NCBI RefSeq assembly: GCF_016587415.1
Contig: NZ_BNJI01000002.1
Span: forward strand, 620,001-684,000
DNA from: Ktedonobacter sp. SOSP1-85
GTDB lineage: Bacteria; Chloroflexota; Ktedonobacteria; Ktedonobacterales; Ktedonobacteraceae
DNA: 64,000 nucleotides
Direction: 5' to 3'
Positions 8,542-16,379 of this stretch are shown piece after piece; the first letter of the stretch is position 1, and every line of letters starts with the position of its first letter. The notes beneath the pieces are model-generated. The model was not told the origin of the DNA. It was given only the letters and a program-made list of their open reading frames with translations, and searched no databases. The translations under genes and the position numbers were made by a program.

Positions 8542-8922
8542 ATGCAGGTTGATTCTTTAGATCATCTCGTCCTCACCGTACAGGATATTGAGGCAACGTG
8601 TCAATTCTACTCGAACGTCCTGGGAATGCGCGTGATCACTTTTGCCGAAGGACGAAAGGCGCTTCAATTCGGGAGTCAGAAAATCAACCTTCACCCAAAG
8701 GGGAAAGAAATCGATCCGAAGGCTCAATTTCCAACGCCTGGTTCTGCCGACCTTTGTTTCCTGACATCGATACCATTAGAGCAAGTGATCGCGCACCTTG
8801 AAGCATGGAATGTTCCTCTCCTTCTAGGGCCAGTAGAGCGAACTGGTGCCACAAAGTCCCTCATATCTCTCTATTTTCGTGATCCTGATGGCAACCTGCT
8901 TGAAATTTCAAATGCTCGTTGA
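8542..8922 (+). CDS. VOC family protein (glyoxalase/dioxygenase fold)
   Basis: The 126-residue product is a single vicinal-oxygen-chelate domain pair. It opens with VDSLDHLVLTVQDIEATCQF, where the histidine is the first metal ligand, and ends YFRDPDGNLLEISN, where the glutamate is the last. The middle element INLHPKG supplies a further histidine. Members include glyoxalase I, fosfomycin-resistance thiol transferases and small dioxygenases; length and motifs fit a stand-alone subunit that dimerises. AGGAGG sits 8 bases before the ATG. It is transcribed with or just ahead of the cupin gene 112 bases downstream, but no pathway link is evident. Substrate is unknown. Confidence 0.88.
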   Translation: MQVDSLDHLVLTVQDIEATCQFYSNVLGMRVITFAEGRKALQFGSQKINLHPKGKEIDPKAQFPTPGSADLCFLTSIPLEQVIAHLEAWNVPLLLGPVERTGATKSLISLYFRDPDGNLLEISNAR

Positions 8923-9034
8923 TCGGTTTCTTTGATCAGCGAATACAGTCATCAAGATATTAAATGTGTATCATAAATGAGCTTTTCATGGTATAAAAGA
9001 GAAGAGACAGGACAAGAGGAGGAACATTAATACT

Positions 9035-9427
9035 ATGGCTCAACCCATTAACGTTCCAGGAAAACAAGCGCGAACAGAGGGCCAACTTCCCATCAGCGCC
9101 AACGGGCAATCCTTCGATGTCCACGAATGGAGCGGAAGCGGCCCGGACTATTTGCACGTCCATTACTCCGACGACGAGGCCTGGCATATCCTGGAGGGAA
9201 CCCTGACGTTCCGCTTCGCTGACAAAACCGTTGAGGCCTCTGCCGGGACAACCGTGTTTGTGCCAGCGGGCGTGGCTCATACCTATTATGAGGCTGCGGG
9301 TCCGACCCGGTATCTCATCATCATGACACCACGGTTACGCGAGCTGGTTGCCGCATTACATCAGGCTCCTCACCAGGAGCATCGAGCCATTCTACGCCAG
9401 TTTGCATCCGATATGGTGGATTATTAG
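9035..9427 (+). CDS. Small cupin-domain protein
   Basis: A 130-residue single-domain cupin. Motif 1 is recognisable as YLHVHYSDDEAWHILEGTLTF, with HxH and a following E/H for metal binding; motif 2 is AGTTVFVPAGVAHTYYE with the last histidine. Such proteins are mono-cupin dioxygenases, isomerases or sugar-binding modules. An A-rich purine stretch (AGAGGAGGAAC, 9014-9024) serves as ribosome site. The stop lies 9 bases before the left arm of a 35-bp hairpin shared with the convergent MurA-like gene. Function beyond the fold cannot be set. Confidence 0.85.
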   Translation: MAQPINVPGKQARTEGQLPISANGQSFDVHEWSGSGPDYLHVHYSDDEAWHILEGTLTFRFADKTVEASAGTTVFVPAGVAHTYYEAAGPTRYLIIMTPRLRELVAALHQAPHQEHRAILRQFASDMVDY

Positions 9428-9435
9428 AATTATTA

Positions 9436-9510
9436 AATCCCGATAATATAATAGGCGCGACACATACACCCTTCAGGTGTATGTGTCGCGCCTATTATAT
9501 TATCGGGATT
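9436..9510. terminator. 35-bp hairpin between convergent genes
   Basis: Perfect 35-base arms (9436-9470, 9476-9510) surround a CTTCA loop. It lies between the ends of the cupin gene and the MurA-like gene and covers part of the latter's stop codon, so it can act as a bidirectional terminator. The arms start AATCCCGATAATATAATAGG. Confidence 0.75.
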
Positions 9511-11026
9511 ATAGAAACACGCCGGTCTTTTCGCGCTCTTCGGAGATGGTAAGGCCGAGCTGGGTAAAGCGGCGGATGACGGCGCTACAGCCGCGCTCAA
9601 TCATGCTGGCGTTCTCGATGATGGTCTCGCCCTCGGCGACGGCTCCGGCGAGGACCAGGGCCATACCTGCCCGCAGGTCGAGGGCCTCAACGGTCGCGCC
9701 TACGAAGGCGGTGGGGCCCTTGACGACCGCCGCCTCGCCGTCCAGGCCGATCTGCGCGCCCATGCGGTTGAGCTCCTGGGCGGCGGCGAAGCGCTTGTTG
9801 AAGACGGTCTCGCGAATGTAGGAGGTGCCCGAGGCGCAGCAAGCAAGGGCCATCATCTGTGGTTGCAGGTCGGTGGCAAAGCCGGGATAGGGCCAGGTGG
9901 TAATGTTGATCGGGCGCAGGGTGGAGGGGCGGCGCACGCGAATAACGGGACCTTCCTGCTGTAACTCGACGCCCATCTGCTCTAGCTTGGCGCGGGCCAC
10001 GCCGAAGTGGCGCAGTTGCGCACCAATTAGCTCGATATCGCCCTGAGTGGCCGCCGCCAGCATGGCGAAGGTGCCAGCGTCGATGCGGTCCGGCATGATG
10101 GTGTATTCTACGCCGGAGAGCTCGGAGACGCCTTCGATCTGGAGCACGCCCGTGCCAATGCCGGAGATGCGCGCGCCCATCAGGTTGAGGAATTTGGCAA
10201 CGTCGGCGATCTCGGGTTCGAGCGCGGCATTCTCGATGATGGTGGTTCCCTGCGCCATACAGGCCGCGACCATCAGGTTCTCGGTTCCAGTATGGCTGGG
10301 AGTATCCAGGTAGAGATAGTTGCCCTGCAAGGGTCCCTCGCGGCTCACGTCGATATTCTCGCCTTGCTCGCTTACAGTGGCCCCCAGGCGTGCGAAGCCG
10401 CGATAGTGGAAGTCCAGGCTGCGCTTGCCCAGGCTACAACCACCCACGGTCTCAATCGCAACATTCCCCACGCGCTGGAGCACGGGCGCCAGGAAGAGCA
10501 CGGAGGCACGGAAACTACTCGTCAGGCGCTCGGCGAGAGTGCTCGCATTCAAGTTGGAGGCATCGACTACCAGTACCTGGTCCTCCTCGTGGAGGGTCAT
10601 TTTGACGCCCAGGGAGCGCGCCAGCTCAATGGCAGCGTAGACATCGCGAATCAGGGGTACATTGCGCAGGATGGTCTGGCCCTTGGAGACCAGGAGCGAG
10701 GCGGCAATAATGGGGAGCGCGGCGTTCTTCGCGCCCTGCACCACGACAGAACCCTCTAGCCTCTGTCCACCCTCGATGCGATAGCGTAGCGCCTGGCTGT
10801 TCAGCATGTCCTGCTGGGCCTCTTTGATGAAGTGCTGGGGATTAACCTCAAGCCAGTCGCAGAGCCGCAGAAAGGTCTCTACATCCAGCATCTTGCCGTT
10901 CTCGATGCGCGAGAGGGTCGCCGGGCTGACATTGCCAATCTCCTGCGCGATATCGCGTAGCCCCCGATCACCACGCCTCTCCTTCAAAAGGATCGCCAGT
11001 TGCTGTGTATCTAACATGCTTCCCAT
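9509..11026 (-). CDS. murA: XRE-type HTH fused to UDP-N-acetylglucosamine 1-carboxyvinyltransferase (MurA-like)
   Basis: Residues 1-70 are an XRE helix-turn-helix (LRDIAQEIGNVSPATLSRIE); residues 80-505 are a complete EPSP-synthase-fold MurA. Catalytic residues are in place: Lys100 in GAKNAALP, Cys197 in VGGCSLGKRS with Arg202, the MPDRIDAGTF aspartate, and the Arg of FNKRF near the C-terminus. MurA adds enolpyruvate from PEP to UDP-GlcNAc, the first committed step of peptidoglycan synthesis. Ordinary MurA is about 420 residues, so the HTH is a true extension of about 80. Fosfomycin would be expected to act, as Cys is kept. The fusion suggests an enzyme that also binds DNA or is a dedicated second MurA; whether it is the sole MurA of the cell cannot be told here. 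Preceded by AGGAG. Confidence 0.9.
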   Translation of the reverse strand: MGSMLDTQQLAILLKERRGDRGLRDIAQEIGNVSPATLSRIENGKMLDVETFLRLCDWLEVNPQHFIKEAQQDMLNSQALRYRIEGGQRLEGSVVVQGAKNAALPIIAASLLVSKGQTILRNVPLIRDVYAAIELARSLGVKMTLHEEDQVLVVDASNLNASTLAERLTSSFRASVLFLAPVLQRVGNVAIETVGGCSLGKRSLDFHYRGFARLGATVSEQGENIDVSREGPLQGNYLYLDTPSHTGTENLMVAACMAQGTTIIENAALEPEIADVAKFLNLMGARISGIGTGVLQIEGVSELSGVEYTIMPDRIDAGTFAMLAAATQGDIELIGAQLRHFGVARAKLEQMGVELQQEGPVIRVRRPSTLRPINITTWPYPGFATDLQPQMMALACCASGTSYIRETVFNKRFAAAQELNRMGAQIGLDGEAAVVKGPTAFVGATVEALDLRAGMALVLAGAVAEGETIIENASMIERGCSAVIRRFTQLGLTISEEREKTGVFL

Positions 11027-11103
11027 GATTGCTTTCTCCTACTCTTTTCGTTTCTTACATGAGACAATTGTATAATATATGAAACAAAGCTGTCAAGAAA
11101 GCA

Positions 11104-11165
11104 GTGATTTGCTGTGGATGTGTGGCATGATCGAATGCTCATACCACACATCCACAGCAAATCAC
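11104..11165. terminator. 22-bp hairpin after the NIPSNAP gene
   Basis: Arms 11104-11125 and 11144-11165 match perfectly (first 20 bases GTGATTTGCTGTGGATGTGT). It lies downstream of the NIPSNAP stop and upstream of the MurA-like promoter region. Confidence 0.7.
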
Positions 11166-11200
11166 AAAATAGGAATAGCTCTTGTATACATCATACTCAT

Positions 11201-11995
11201 CTATGCAAAGTGATGGTGCATGAGGGAGCGCCGGGCGGGTAATAGTTCCAGTACTTCTTGCGGCCTTGCCAGCCATCCTTGCAGGGTAGGAGTAAGGGTC
11301 GCGGTCCAGGTATCGCTTTCGGAGAGCGCGGAGAGATAGCTCTCATATGCCGCTTCGTCGGCAAATGAGGCGAACCAGGCAAAGATGTGCTCACCTTCGC
11401 GTACCGGCAGCGCTGGGAAGGTATTCTCGCTTGTTTCAGTAACGAAATACCCTGAAATAGCTGCTCCAGCCGCACGCAACACGGACACTACCTCTTTTTC
11501 GAAGAACTCGACGAATTTCGCTTCAACCGGGGTGGTGAATGTGTAGAGAGTCGCGATAATAATTCCTCCCGCCGCCCCTGAGGCATCCTGGCCTGGACGG
11601 TTACCCAGGTCAAGACGGAATTCTCCTGCACGGCTGACTGGTTTGAACAACAAAACGTTATCTGAGTCGATCATTGTATCGTTGGCGGCATCTCGATGCT
11701 CTCGCCAGATCGGACCATAATAGAAGTTCTGGAGAGCCTGGCGACGTGCCTCCATATCGGTAAAGCCGCGCAGCCAGACGAATTGATCTGGCCTGTTGCG
11801 CCGGCGAAACTGACCCAGAACGTGCGCGCCAGCCTGCTCCTGTCCCTCGATAAAATGCTTCTCAAACAAGGCAATCAGATCATCGCGCCGGCCAGGCTTG
11901 AGCGTATATTGCCGTAGCTCGATGATGCTGCTATATGCCTCTCCGGCCTGCTTCGGTGCCAGGTCTAAGCCCGCCTGGATATTTACATCTGACAT
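11201..11995 (-). CDS. NIPSNAP family protein
   Basis: The 264-residue product has two ferredoxin-like repeats. The first, IIELRQYTLKPGRRDDLIAL, is the standard NIPSNAP opening, and FVWLRGFTDMEARRQALQNF follows as its conserved centre; the second half (IIIATLYTFTTPVEAKFVEF) repeats the fold more loosely. The family is related to antibiotic-biosynthesis monooxygenase-like dimeric alpha/beta barrels; bacterial members have no settled function. It stands alone: the gene behind it in the same direction begins 175 bases away and the one ahead of it is separated by a family 1 repeat. Confidence is high for the family and nil for the reaction. Confidence 0.85.
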   Translation of the reverse strand: MSDVNIQAGLDLAPKQAGEAYSSIIELRQYTLKPGRRDDLIALFEKHFIEGQEQAGAHVLGQFRRRNRPDQFVWLRGFTDMEARRQALQNFYYGPIWREHRDAANDTMIDSDNVLLFKPVSRAGEFRLDLGNRPGQDASGAAGGIIIATLYTFTTPVEAKFVEFFEKEVVSVLRAAGAAISGYFVTETSENTFPALPVREGEHIFAWFASFADEAAYESYLSALSESDTWTATLTPTLQGWLARPQEVLELLPARRSLMHHHFA

Positions 11996-12073
11996 TCCTC
12001 TTAATCCCTTCTGCTTATGCTCTTTGACGAATAACTATGGGAAGGCAACCCATCGCACGAAACTGCTCCAAAA

Positions 12074-12233
12074 TCGGGTAGGGACCCGATTTATCGCGTC
12101 CAGAGGCGATTAATCGCCTGTAGGCGCAGCCCAAAACGTTTCCTCTTGAGAATGTTGCGTTTCAAAACAAAAACCGGCTTGCGCCGCACTGCCATGAATG
12201 GCATTCGGACGCGGTAAACCGGGTCCCTACCGA
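12074..12233 (+). repeat. Dispersed repeat family 1, copy B (MITE-like)
   Basis: The ends are TCGGGTAGGGACCCG... and ...CGGGTCCCTACCGA, an inverted repeat of about 25 bases with small differences. Inner conserved blocks GGCGCAGCCCAAAACGT and GCGCCGCACTGCCATGAATG match copy C at 28645-28818; the middle 35 bases do not. Confidence 0.7.
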
Positions 12234-12267
12234 GGTAGTCGCCTCGCTTTTCATGCATATAGAGAGC

Positions 12268-12780
12268 CTACGCCTCCCTGGTGAAATTCATGATCCAGTT
12301 TGTTTCCCAGTGTTCGCCTCCATCGAAGGAGAAGGCCTGCTGCCAGCGCGCGGTGGCCGCCGTAAATTCGTCCCAGATGTAGCGTACGTGGAGTGGCTGG
12401 CCATCGGGGGTCTCGATGACCTGGAAGAAGGTGCCGATCCCATTCTCAAAGGTGCCATACAATGGCCTGTAGTCAAGAGGATTACGATTATCGATCCAGA
12501 TAATTGACCATTGTTGGGTTGTAGGTTCAAAGGCCTTGATGCTCAATCCTAGAGCACGTTCGCCCGAGGGAAGTGTGGCTTCCCAATGCTCAACAACCGC
12601 CCGCCCATCAAGCTGCTTCTCGAAGCGATCACGGCCCTGGAATTCCTCCCATACCGCCTCTTCTCCAAGAGCTTGATTCGCAAGAAAGTAGTTTCCCGCC
12701 TTGCGCCTGTTCGCCACTTTCCACGTGCCAATAAGCGCATCGAAATCGTGTCCAAAATTCTGCGTATGCTCGTGTGTCAT
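12268..12780 (-). CDS. DUF1579-like small protein
   Basis: From ATG 12780 the product is 170 residues beginning MTHEHTQNFGHDFDALIGTW. The pattern FDxLIGTWKVANRR, a central WxEFxGxDRFEKQLDG, and a C-terminal FSFDGGEHWETNWIM resemble DUF1579/lipocalin-like proteins that model as small beta barrels. A longer frame reaches 12852 but lacks a ribosome site and runs through repeat DNA, so the shorter start is preferred. It is divergent from the WYL regulator at 13109, which may control it. No signal peptide or catalytic motif is visible. Confidence 0.7.
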   Translation of the reverse strand: MTHEHTQNFGHDFDALIGTWKVANRRKAGNYFLANQALGEEAVWEEFQGRDRFEKQLDGRAVVEHWEATLPSGERALGLSIKAFEPTTQQWSIIWIDNRNPLDYRPLYGTFENGIGTFFQVIETPDGQPLHVRYIWDEFTAATARWQQAFSFDGGEHWETNWIMNFTREA

Positions 12781-12879
12781 GCATCTACTCGCTTTCTGTT
12801 CGGGCCCGCTACTTGCGTACACGGCTACTTGGGCTATGCCCTGGCGTACCACGGCTTACTAGCGGACGCGGCCTGTATC

Positions 12880-12985
12880 TGTAGGGTCCATGCTTGCATG
12901 GACTTGCAGCCCATGCGAGACATCTCCCTTCCCCGTTACATTTCACATCGCGAGATTCTTAGTCCATGCAAGCATGGACCCTACA
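12880..12985. repeat. Dispersed repeat family 2, copy A (25-bp inverted arms)
   Basis: Perfect 25-base inverted arms at 12880-12904 and 12961-12985 (outer 20 bases TGTAGGGTCCATGCTTGCAT). Each arm is itself a small palindrome, GTCCATGC-TT-GCATGGAC. The 56-base middle is unlike the middles of the other copies. It lies in the divergent region upstream of the WYL regulator. Confidence 0.7.
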
Positions 12986-13108
12986 TATTGACGTTTCACA
13001 TTTTGATGTTTCACATAGCGAGGTCTTCCTCTACTTTTTTGCAGTATAGAGCTTAAAGGTGGTAATATTGACCCTAATTAAAGTTGATTTTAGATAGGAG
13101 AGAAGAAA

Positions 13109-14086
13109 GTGGTCTATCGTCCAACGGCGCGGGTCTTGACGGTCCTGGAATTACTACAAGCGCATGGGCGCATGACCGGGAACGAGTTGGCGCACAGGCT
13201 GGAGGTCAATATCCGCACGGTTCGAGATTATATTGAGACGCTAAGCGATCTGGGTATTCCTGTGGAGGCTGAGCGGGGTCGCTATGGAGCCTACCGGCTC
13301 AGGCCCGGCTACAAGCTCCCTCCACTTATTTTCACCGAGGATGAGGCCCTGGCCCTGACACTGAGCCTGATGATGGCTCGCGAGAACGGCCTTGCGCAGA
13401 CCTCGCCCGCGTTTGAAGGGACGCTGGCAAAGATCGAGCGTGTCCTGCCTGTGTCGACACGTGAGCGCATCCAGGCGGTTGGAGAGACCGTGGTCATCGA
13501 GAACAGTTCGGCACATGCCGCGCCTTCAATCGTGGCTGTGATGATGCTGAGTACCGCTGTCCAGAGTGAGCGCAGCGTTCGTCTGAGCTATCACACCCCA
13601 GGCTCAGAGGTGACTGAGCGTCTATTTGATCCTTATGGCGTGGTCGCGCATGAAGGCTTCTGGTATACCATTGGCTACTGCCACCTACGCCAGGCTCAGC
13701 GCCTCTTCCGCCTGGACCGTATCGTTAAGATTGAGATGACGAGTGAGCCGTTTCGGCGCCCAGAGAACTTTGAGACGCTCCCCGCCGTTCAGCGCGCCCT
13801 GGCCTCCGTCCCTCGCGTATGGCAGGTTGAGGTCTGGCTGGAGGCAACATTGGAGGAGGCACAACGCCAAAGCCGGCTTTCAAAGGGGCATTTTACAGAG
13901 GTCAACCAGGGGGTTCTTGTGCGCAGCGAGGTGGGAGATCTGCCCTGGATGGCGCGCTTGCTTGCTGGCATGGGCCTTCCCTTCGTCATTCATCACCCGT
14001 CTGAATTACGCGAGATGGTGCGCCAGTACGCACTCACGCTCATGGGCTATGCCGAACGCACCAGGGGGGGTCAGGCAGAGATGTAA
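13109..14086 (+). CDS. YafY/WYL-domain HTH transcriptional regulator
   Basis: The 325-residue product starts with a DeoR-type winged helix (VLTVLELLQAHGRMTGNELA, then NIRTVRDYIETLSDLGIPVE) and continues with a WYL ligand domain from about 145 to 230 (VRLSYHTPGSEVTERLFDPY then YTIGYCHLRQAQRLFRLDRI), where such domains sense a small ligand or nucleic acid. The WCX extension fills the C-terminus. The start is GTG at 13109, supported by AGGAG at 13096-13100. Its last codons overlap the convergent acetyltransferase by 16 bases. It is divergent from the DUF1579-like gene; members often repress the adjacent divergent unit. Confidence 0.9.
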   Translation: MVYRPTARVLTVLELLQAHGRMTGNELAHRLEVNIRTVRDYIETLSDLGIPVEAERGRYGAYRLRPGYKLPPLIFTEDEALALTLSLMMARENGLAQTSPAFEGTLAKIERVLPVSTRERIQAVGETVVIENSSAHAAPSIVAVMMLSTAVQSERSVRLSYHTPGSEVTERLFDPYGVVAHEGFWYTIGYCHLRQAQRLFRLDRIVKIEMTSEPFRRPENFETLPAVQRALASVPRVWQVEVWLEATLEEAQRQSRLSKGHFTEVNQGVLVRSEVGDLPWMARLLAGMGLPFVIHHPSELREMVRQYALTLMGYAERTRGGQAEM

Positions 14087-14877
14087 AAACGGAGGCGTGT
14101 CTCTGGCAGAAGCGTGATGCCGAAATGGCGGGTTAGCACGGCCCGGTACTCCTCCTCCGTCTGGATCTCGCAAAGGGAACGTTCAGCGCTTGAGGAGATG
14201 ACGAGTTTGCGGTCGCAGAGCGTGATGCGCCCGGTCTCTGTCGCCCGCGTGAAGAGGAGATTCTGCGTGAAGTAAGACTCTGGCGAGGTCTCTTGATAGC
14301 GGCACCTCTCAGCAAAATGATGCATCTCGTGTGGCTTAAGCTGGAAACGGTAGAGCGACTCCCAGGCGCTGTTCCTGGCTCGCTGCACGATCCAGTACGC
14401 GCCCTCGCGGTGCAGGCGATAGCTATGATCGTGAAAGGCCTGGACAACTTCAGCCTCAAACTTTAAGGGATGCCTGAAAGAACTGCTAAAGCCGACATCC
14501 GCCAGCCAATCGCCATCCGCGAGATGCACCAGTAAAGCCAGGTGATCGAACTCGGGACCAAAGTGTACATGATCCCGCGCGACGCCAGCGGAGATCAGCG
14601 AAACGCGAAAGCCCAACCTGCGTAGTAGGGCGGCAAAGAGGCCATTCAGCTCATAACAGATGCCCCCGCGCCGCATGAGTACAATCTTCTTAAAGATCGC
14701 TGCCTCGTCCAGGCACAGGGATTGACCGCAGTGGATATCTAGATTCTCAAATGGGATCGCGATGAGATGCGCCTCGTGTAACGCCTTCAACGTCTCCAAC
14801 GTCGGCTGCCATCCGTCAGAGGCCGCCAGTTCTCTGGGGGTGAAACGACGCAGGTAATCCGTAACATCCATAGGCAC
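14071..14877 (-). CDS. Arylamine N-acetyltransferase
   Basis: 268 residues, the usual NAT size. The catalytic triad can be read as Cys74 in RRGGICYELNGLF, His112 in FDHLALLV and Asp127 in LADVGFS, at the spacing known from the family (69/107/122 in the Salmonella enzyme). AIPFENLDIH is the conserved N-terminal segment. NATs transfer acetyl from acetyl-CoA to arylamines or hydrazines, or amidate polyketide chains. The classic RGGYCFE reads RGGICYE here. The gene is alone, ending against the WYL regulator with a 16-base overlap and preceded by a 33-bp hairpin that belongs to the neighbouring lipoprotein gene. Confidence 0.9.
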   Translation of the reverse strand: MPMDVTDYLRRFTPRELAASDGWQPTLETLKALHEAHLIAIPFENLDIHCGQSLCLDEAAIFKKIVLMRRGGICYELNGLFAALLRRLGFRVSLISAGVARDHVHFGPEFDHLALLVHLADGDWLADVGFSSSFRHPLKFEAEVVQAFHDHSYRLHREGAYWIVQRARNSAWESLYRFQLKPHEMHHFAERCRYQETSPESYFTQNLLFTRATETGRITLCDRKLVISSSAERSLCEIQTEEEYRAVLTRHFGITLLPETRLRFYISA

Positions 14878-14925
14878 ACTCCTCGCATACTCTTCTATAC
14901 CTCCAGTATAACCCGACCATAGAAG

Positions 14926-14994
14926 CGCCTGGGTGAGGGTATGTGATGGTGGCGCGGCTGTGCCGCGCCACCATCACATACCCTCACCCAGGCG
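14926..14994. terminator. 33-bp perfect hairpin after the lipoprotein gene
   Basis: Arms 14926-14958 and 14962-14994 pair perfectly around TGT. It starts CGCCTGGGTGAGGGTATGTG. It sits 55 bases downstream of the lipoprotein stop and upstream of the acetyltransferase. Confidence 0.75.
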
Positions 14995-15049
14995 AGCCAC
15001 GCAGTGGCGAGAATACGCTGGCATGGATATTACAGGTATATGGATATGC

Positions 15050-15661
15050 TTATAGGCCAGTGGGCATGTTGGGGATGGCGGGCTGCCAGGGGGAGTTATC
15101 GGCACCTATGCCTTTGGCATCGCCGGGAGCCTTATCGTTCACGTTGGTGAAGAGATAGTATCCCTGGTAGAGTACAACACGGTTTCCATTAGCGTCGGTA
15201 CCTACACTCAGCTTGCCTGGAAGCTTGGTAGTGCTAGTTGGCGTCCCCGTACCCTTGAAGAGGAGCGGCTTCCAGGTTTGCGCGCATGTACCATCACAGC
15301 TAAAACCACCTGCCCCTTGCATCAGGTGCGCATAGACGGTCATACCCTGCGTGGTGGTCAGCACAGTAAAGGTAGAGCCGACGGCCTGAGTGCTGGGGAT
15401 ATCTCTCACCGCGATAACGACATTAGGTGAAGAAGTACTAGATGTACTAGTAGGGGTCGCGGCAGGCGTGCTATCACTGGTCGCTGTCGTGGTAGTCGGA
15501 GTGGCGCTAGTTGCGGTCGCAGTCGGAGTGCTAGCACTGGTGGCGGTCACAGTCGGAGTGTTTCCGGCTGATGCTGACGCGGATGTAGAGCCACACGCCG
15601 TCAGCATTGCCGCCAGCAGAAGCAGTAAGAACATACTGAGGATAGACTTCTTTAGACGCAT
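15050..15661 (-). CDS. Lipoprotein with COG4315-type repeat domain
   Basis: A 203-residue lipoprotein. The signal peptide ends in MLTAC with the lipid cysteine at residue 23. A Ser/Thr/Ala-rich linker of about 55 residues follows, made of irregular TPTATATS-type repeats. The C-terminal domain carries GMTVYAHLMQGAGGFSCDGTCAQTWKPLL and GYYLFTNVNDKAPGDAKG, the pattern of the secreted repeat family COG4315/PF03640, whose two cysteines sit as CDGTC. Members are exported and of unknown function, sometimes proposed to bind metal or haem. Anchored outside the membrane and standing alone. The linker length is likely variable between strains because it is repeat DNA. Confidence 0.85.
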   Translation of the reverse strand: MRLKKSILSMFLLLLLAAMLTACGSTSASASAGNTPTVTATSASTPTATATSATPTTTTATSDSTPAATPTSTSSTSSPNVVIAVRDIPSTQAVGSTFTVLTTTQGMTVYAHLMQGAGGFSCDGTCAQTWKPLLFKGTGTPTSTTKLPGKLSVGTDANGNRVVLYQGYYLFTNVNDKAPGDAKGIGADNSPWQPAIPNMPTGL

Positions 15662-15819
15662 AATAGAGTTTTCTCCAGATTCATAAGTATTACTGTGTTA
15701 TTCTAAATTACAATATACTCGGTATATCAAGGTGGCTCATTATTATGCTTGATTGCCTGCCACACCAGCATAATAGTGAACGCTTGTCAGGAAGTCTGTG
15801 AGCTATCTCACATTTTTGT

Positions 15820-16260
15820 TTATGCCTCGACCAGGGTTATCGAGACTTCGTAGGAAGCGCCGGGCGAGCCGCCTGTAGCTGGGGCGATGACCTGGTTGTG
15901 GAGATTGAGGATACGCTCCTGATAGGCGTCGAAGTGGACCGCGATGCTGCTGGAGCCGATTGGCTCGCTAAAATTGATGGTTGTGCCGATGCTGGCGAGA
16001 AAGCTGGCGCGCAGGGCGTCGCGATACTGTTGCCCCGTCAAGGATACATTCGCGCCATCGTAGCGCTTGAGCTCGTTGAGGCAGAGGATAGTCAGCTCCC
16101 ATAGGCGCTTGCCTAGCCCAATATCAACATAGGCATTGGCGCCATCGGCGCGCACAGTAATCTTGCGATTACGCGGCTGGCGCATAATATAGCTCCCCGG
16201 CTTAACGAAGTAACCGGTATTATCAAGAATAATCTCGCAATCCAGGCCGATTTGTGGCAT
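15820..16260 (-). CDS. Phage-tail-like small protein
   Basis: 146 residues without a signal peptide. AGGAGG lies upstream of the ATG. The text (LGKRLWELTILCLNELKRYD, YRDALRASFLASIG, FSEPIGSSSIAVHFDAYQER) resembles tail-completion or tail-terminator proteins of siphophages in style, but no firm motif is recognised. The reason to call it phage-like is its position as the last of three same-strand genes with structural-phage character. It is separated from the connector-like gene by a 33-bp hairpin. Alternative: an uncharacterised family of this clade. Confidence 0.45.
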   Translation of the reverse strand: MPQIGLDCEIILDNTGYFVKPGSYIMRQPRNRKITVRADGANAYVDIGLGKRLWELTILCLNELKRYDGANVSLTGQQYRDALRASFLASIGTTINFSEPIGSSSIAVHFDAYQERILNLHNQVIAPATGGSPGASYEVSITLVEA

Positions 16261-16280
16261 ATGTCCTCCTATAGTGCAAT

Positions 16281-16355
16281 TGCACGACGCTACTAAAGTA
16301 CGCGTCTACATATAGAACGAGCATATGTAGACGCGTACTTTAGTAGCGTCGTGCA
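16281..16355. repeat. 33-bp hairpin, same family as 42628-42694
   Basis: Arms 16281-16313 and 16323-16355 pair perfectly (TGCACGACGCTACTAAAGTA at the outer end). The 42628 hairpin has the same arm with A-to-G and T-to-C changes matched in both arms, so pairing is conserved while sequence shifts. Confidence 0.75.
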
Positions 16356-16379
16356 CATACGGTTTATTGTCACACATAA

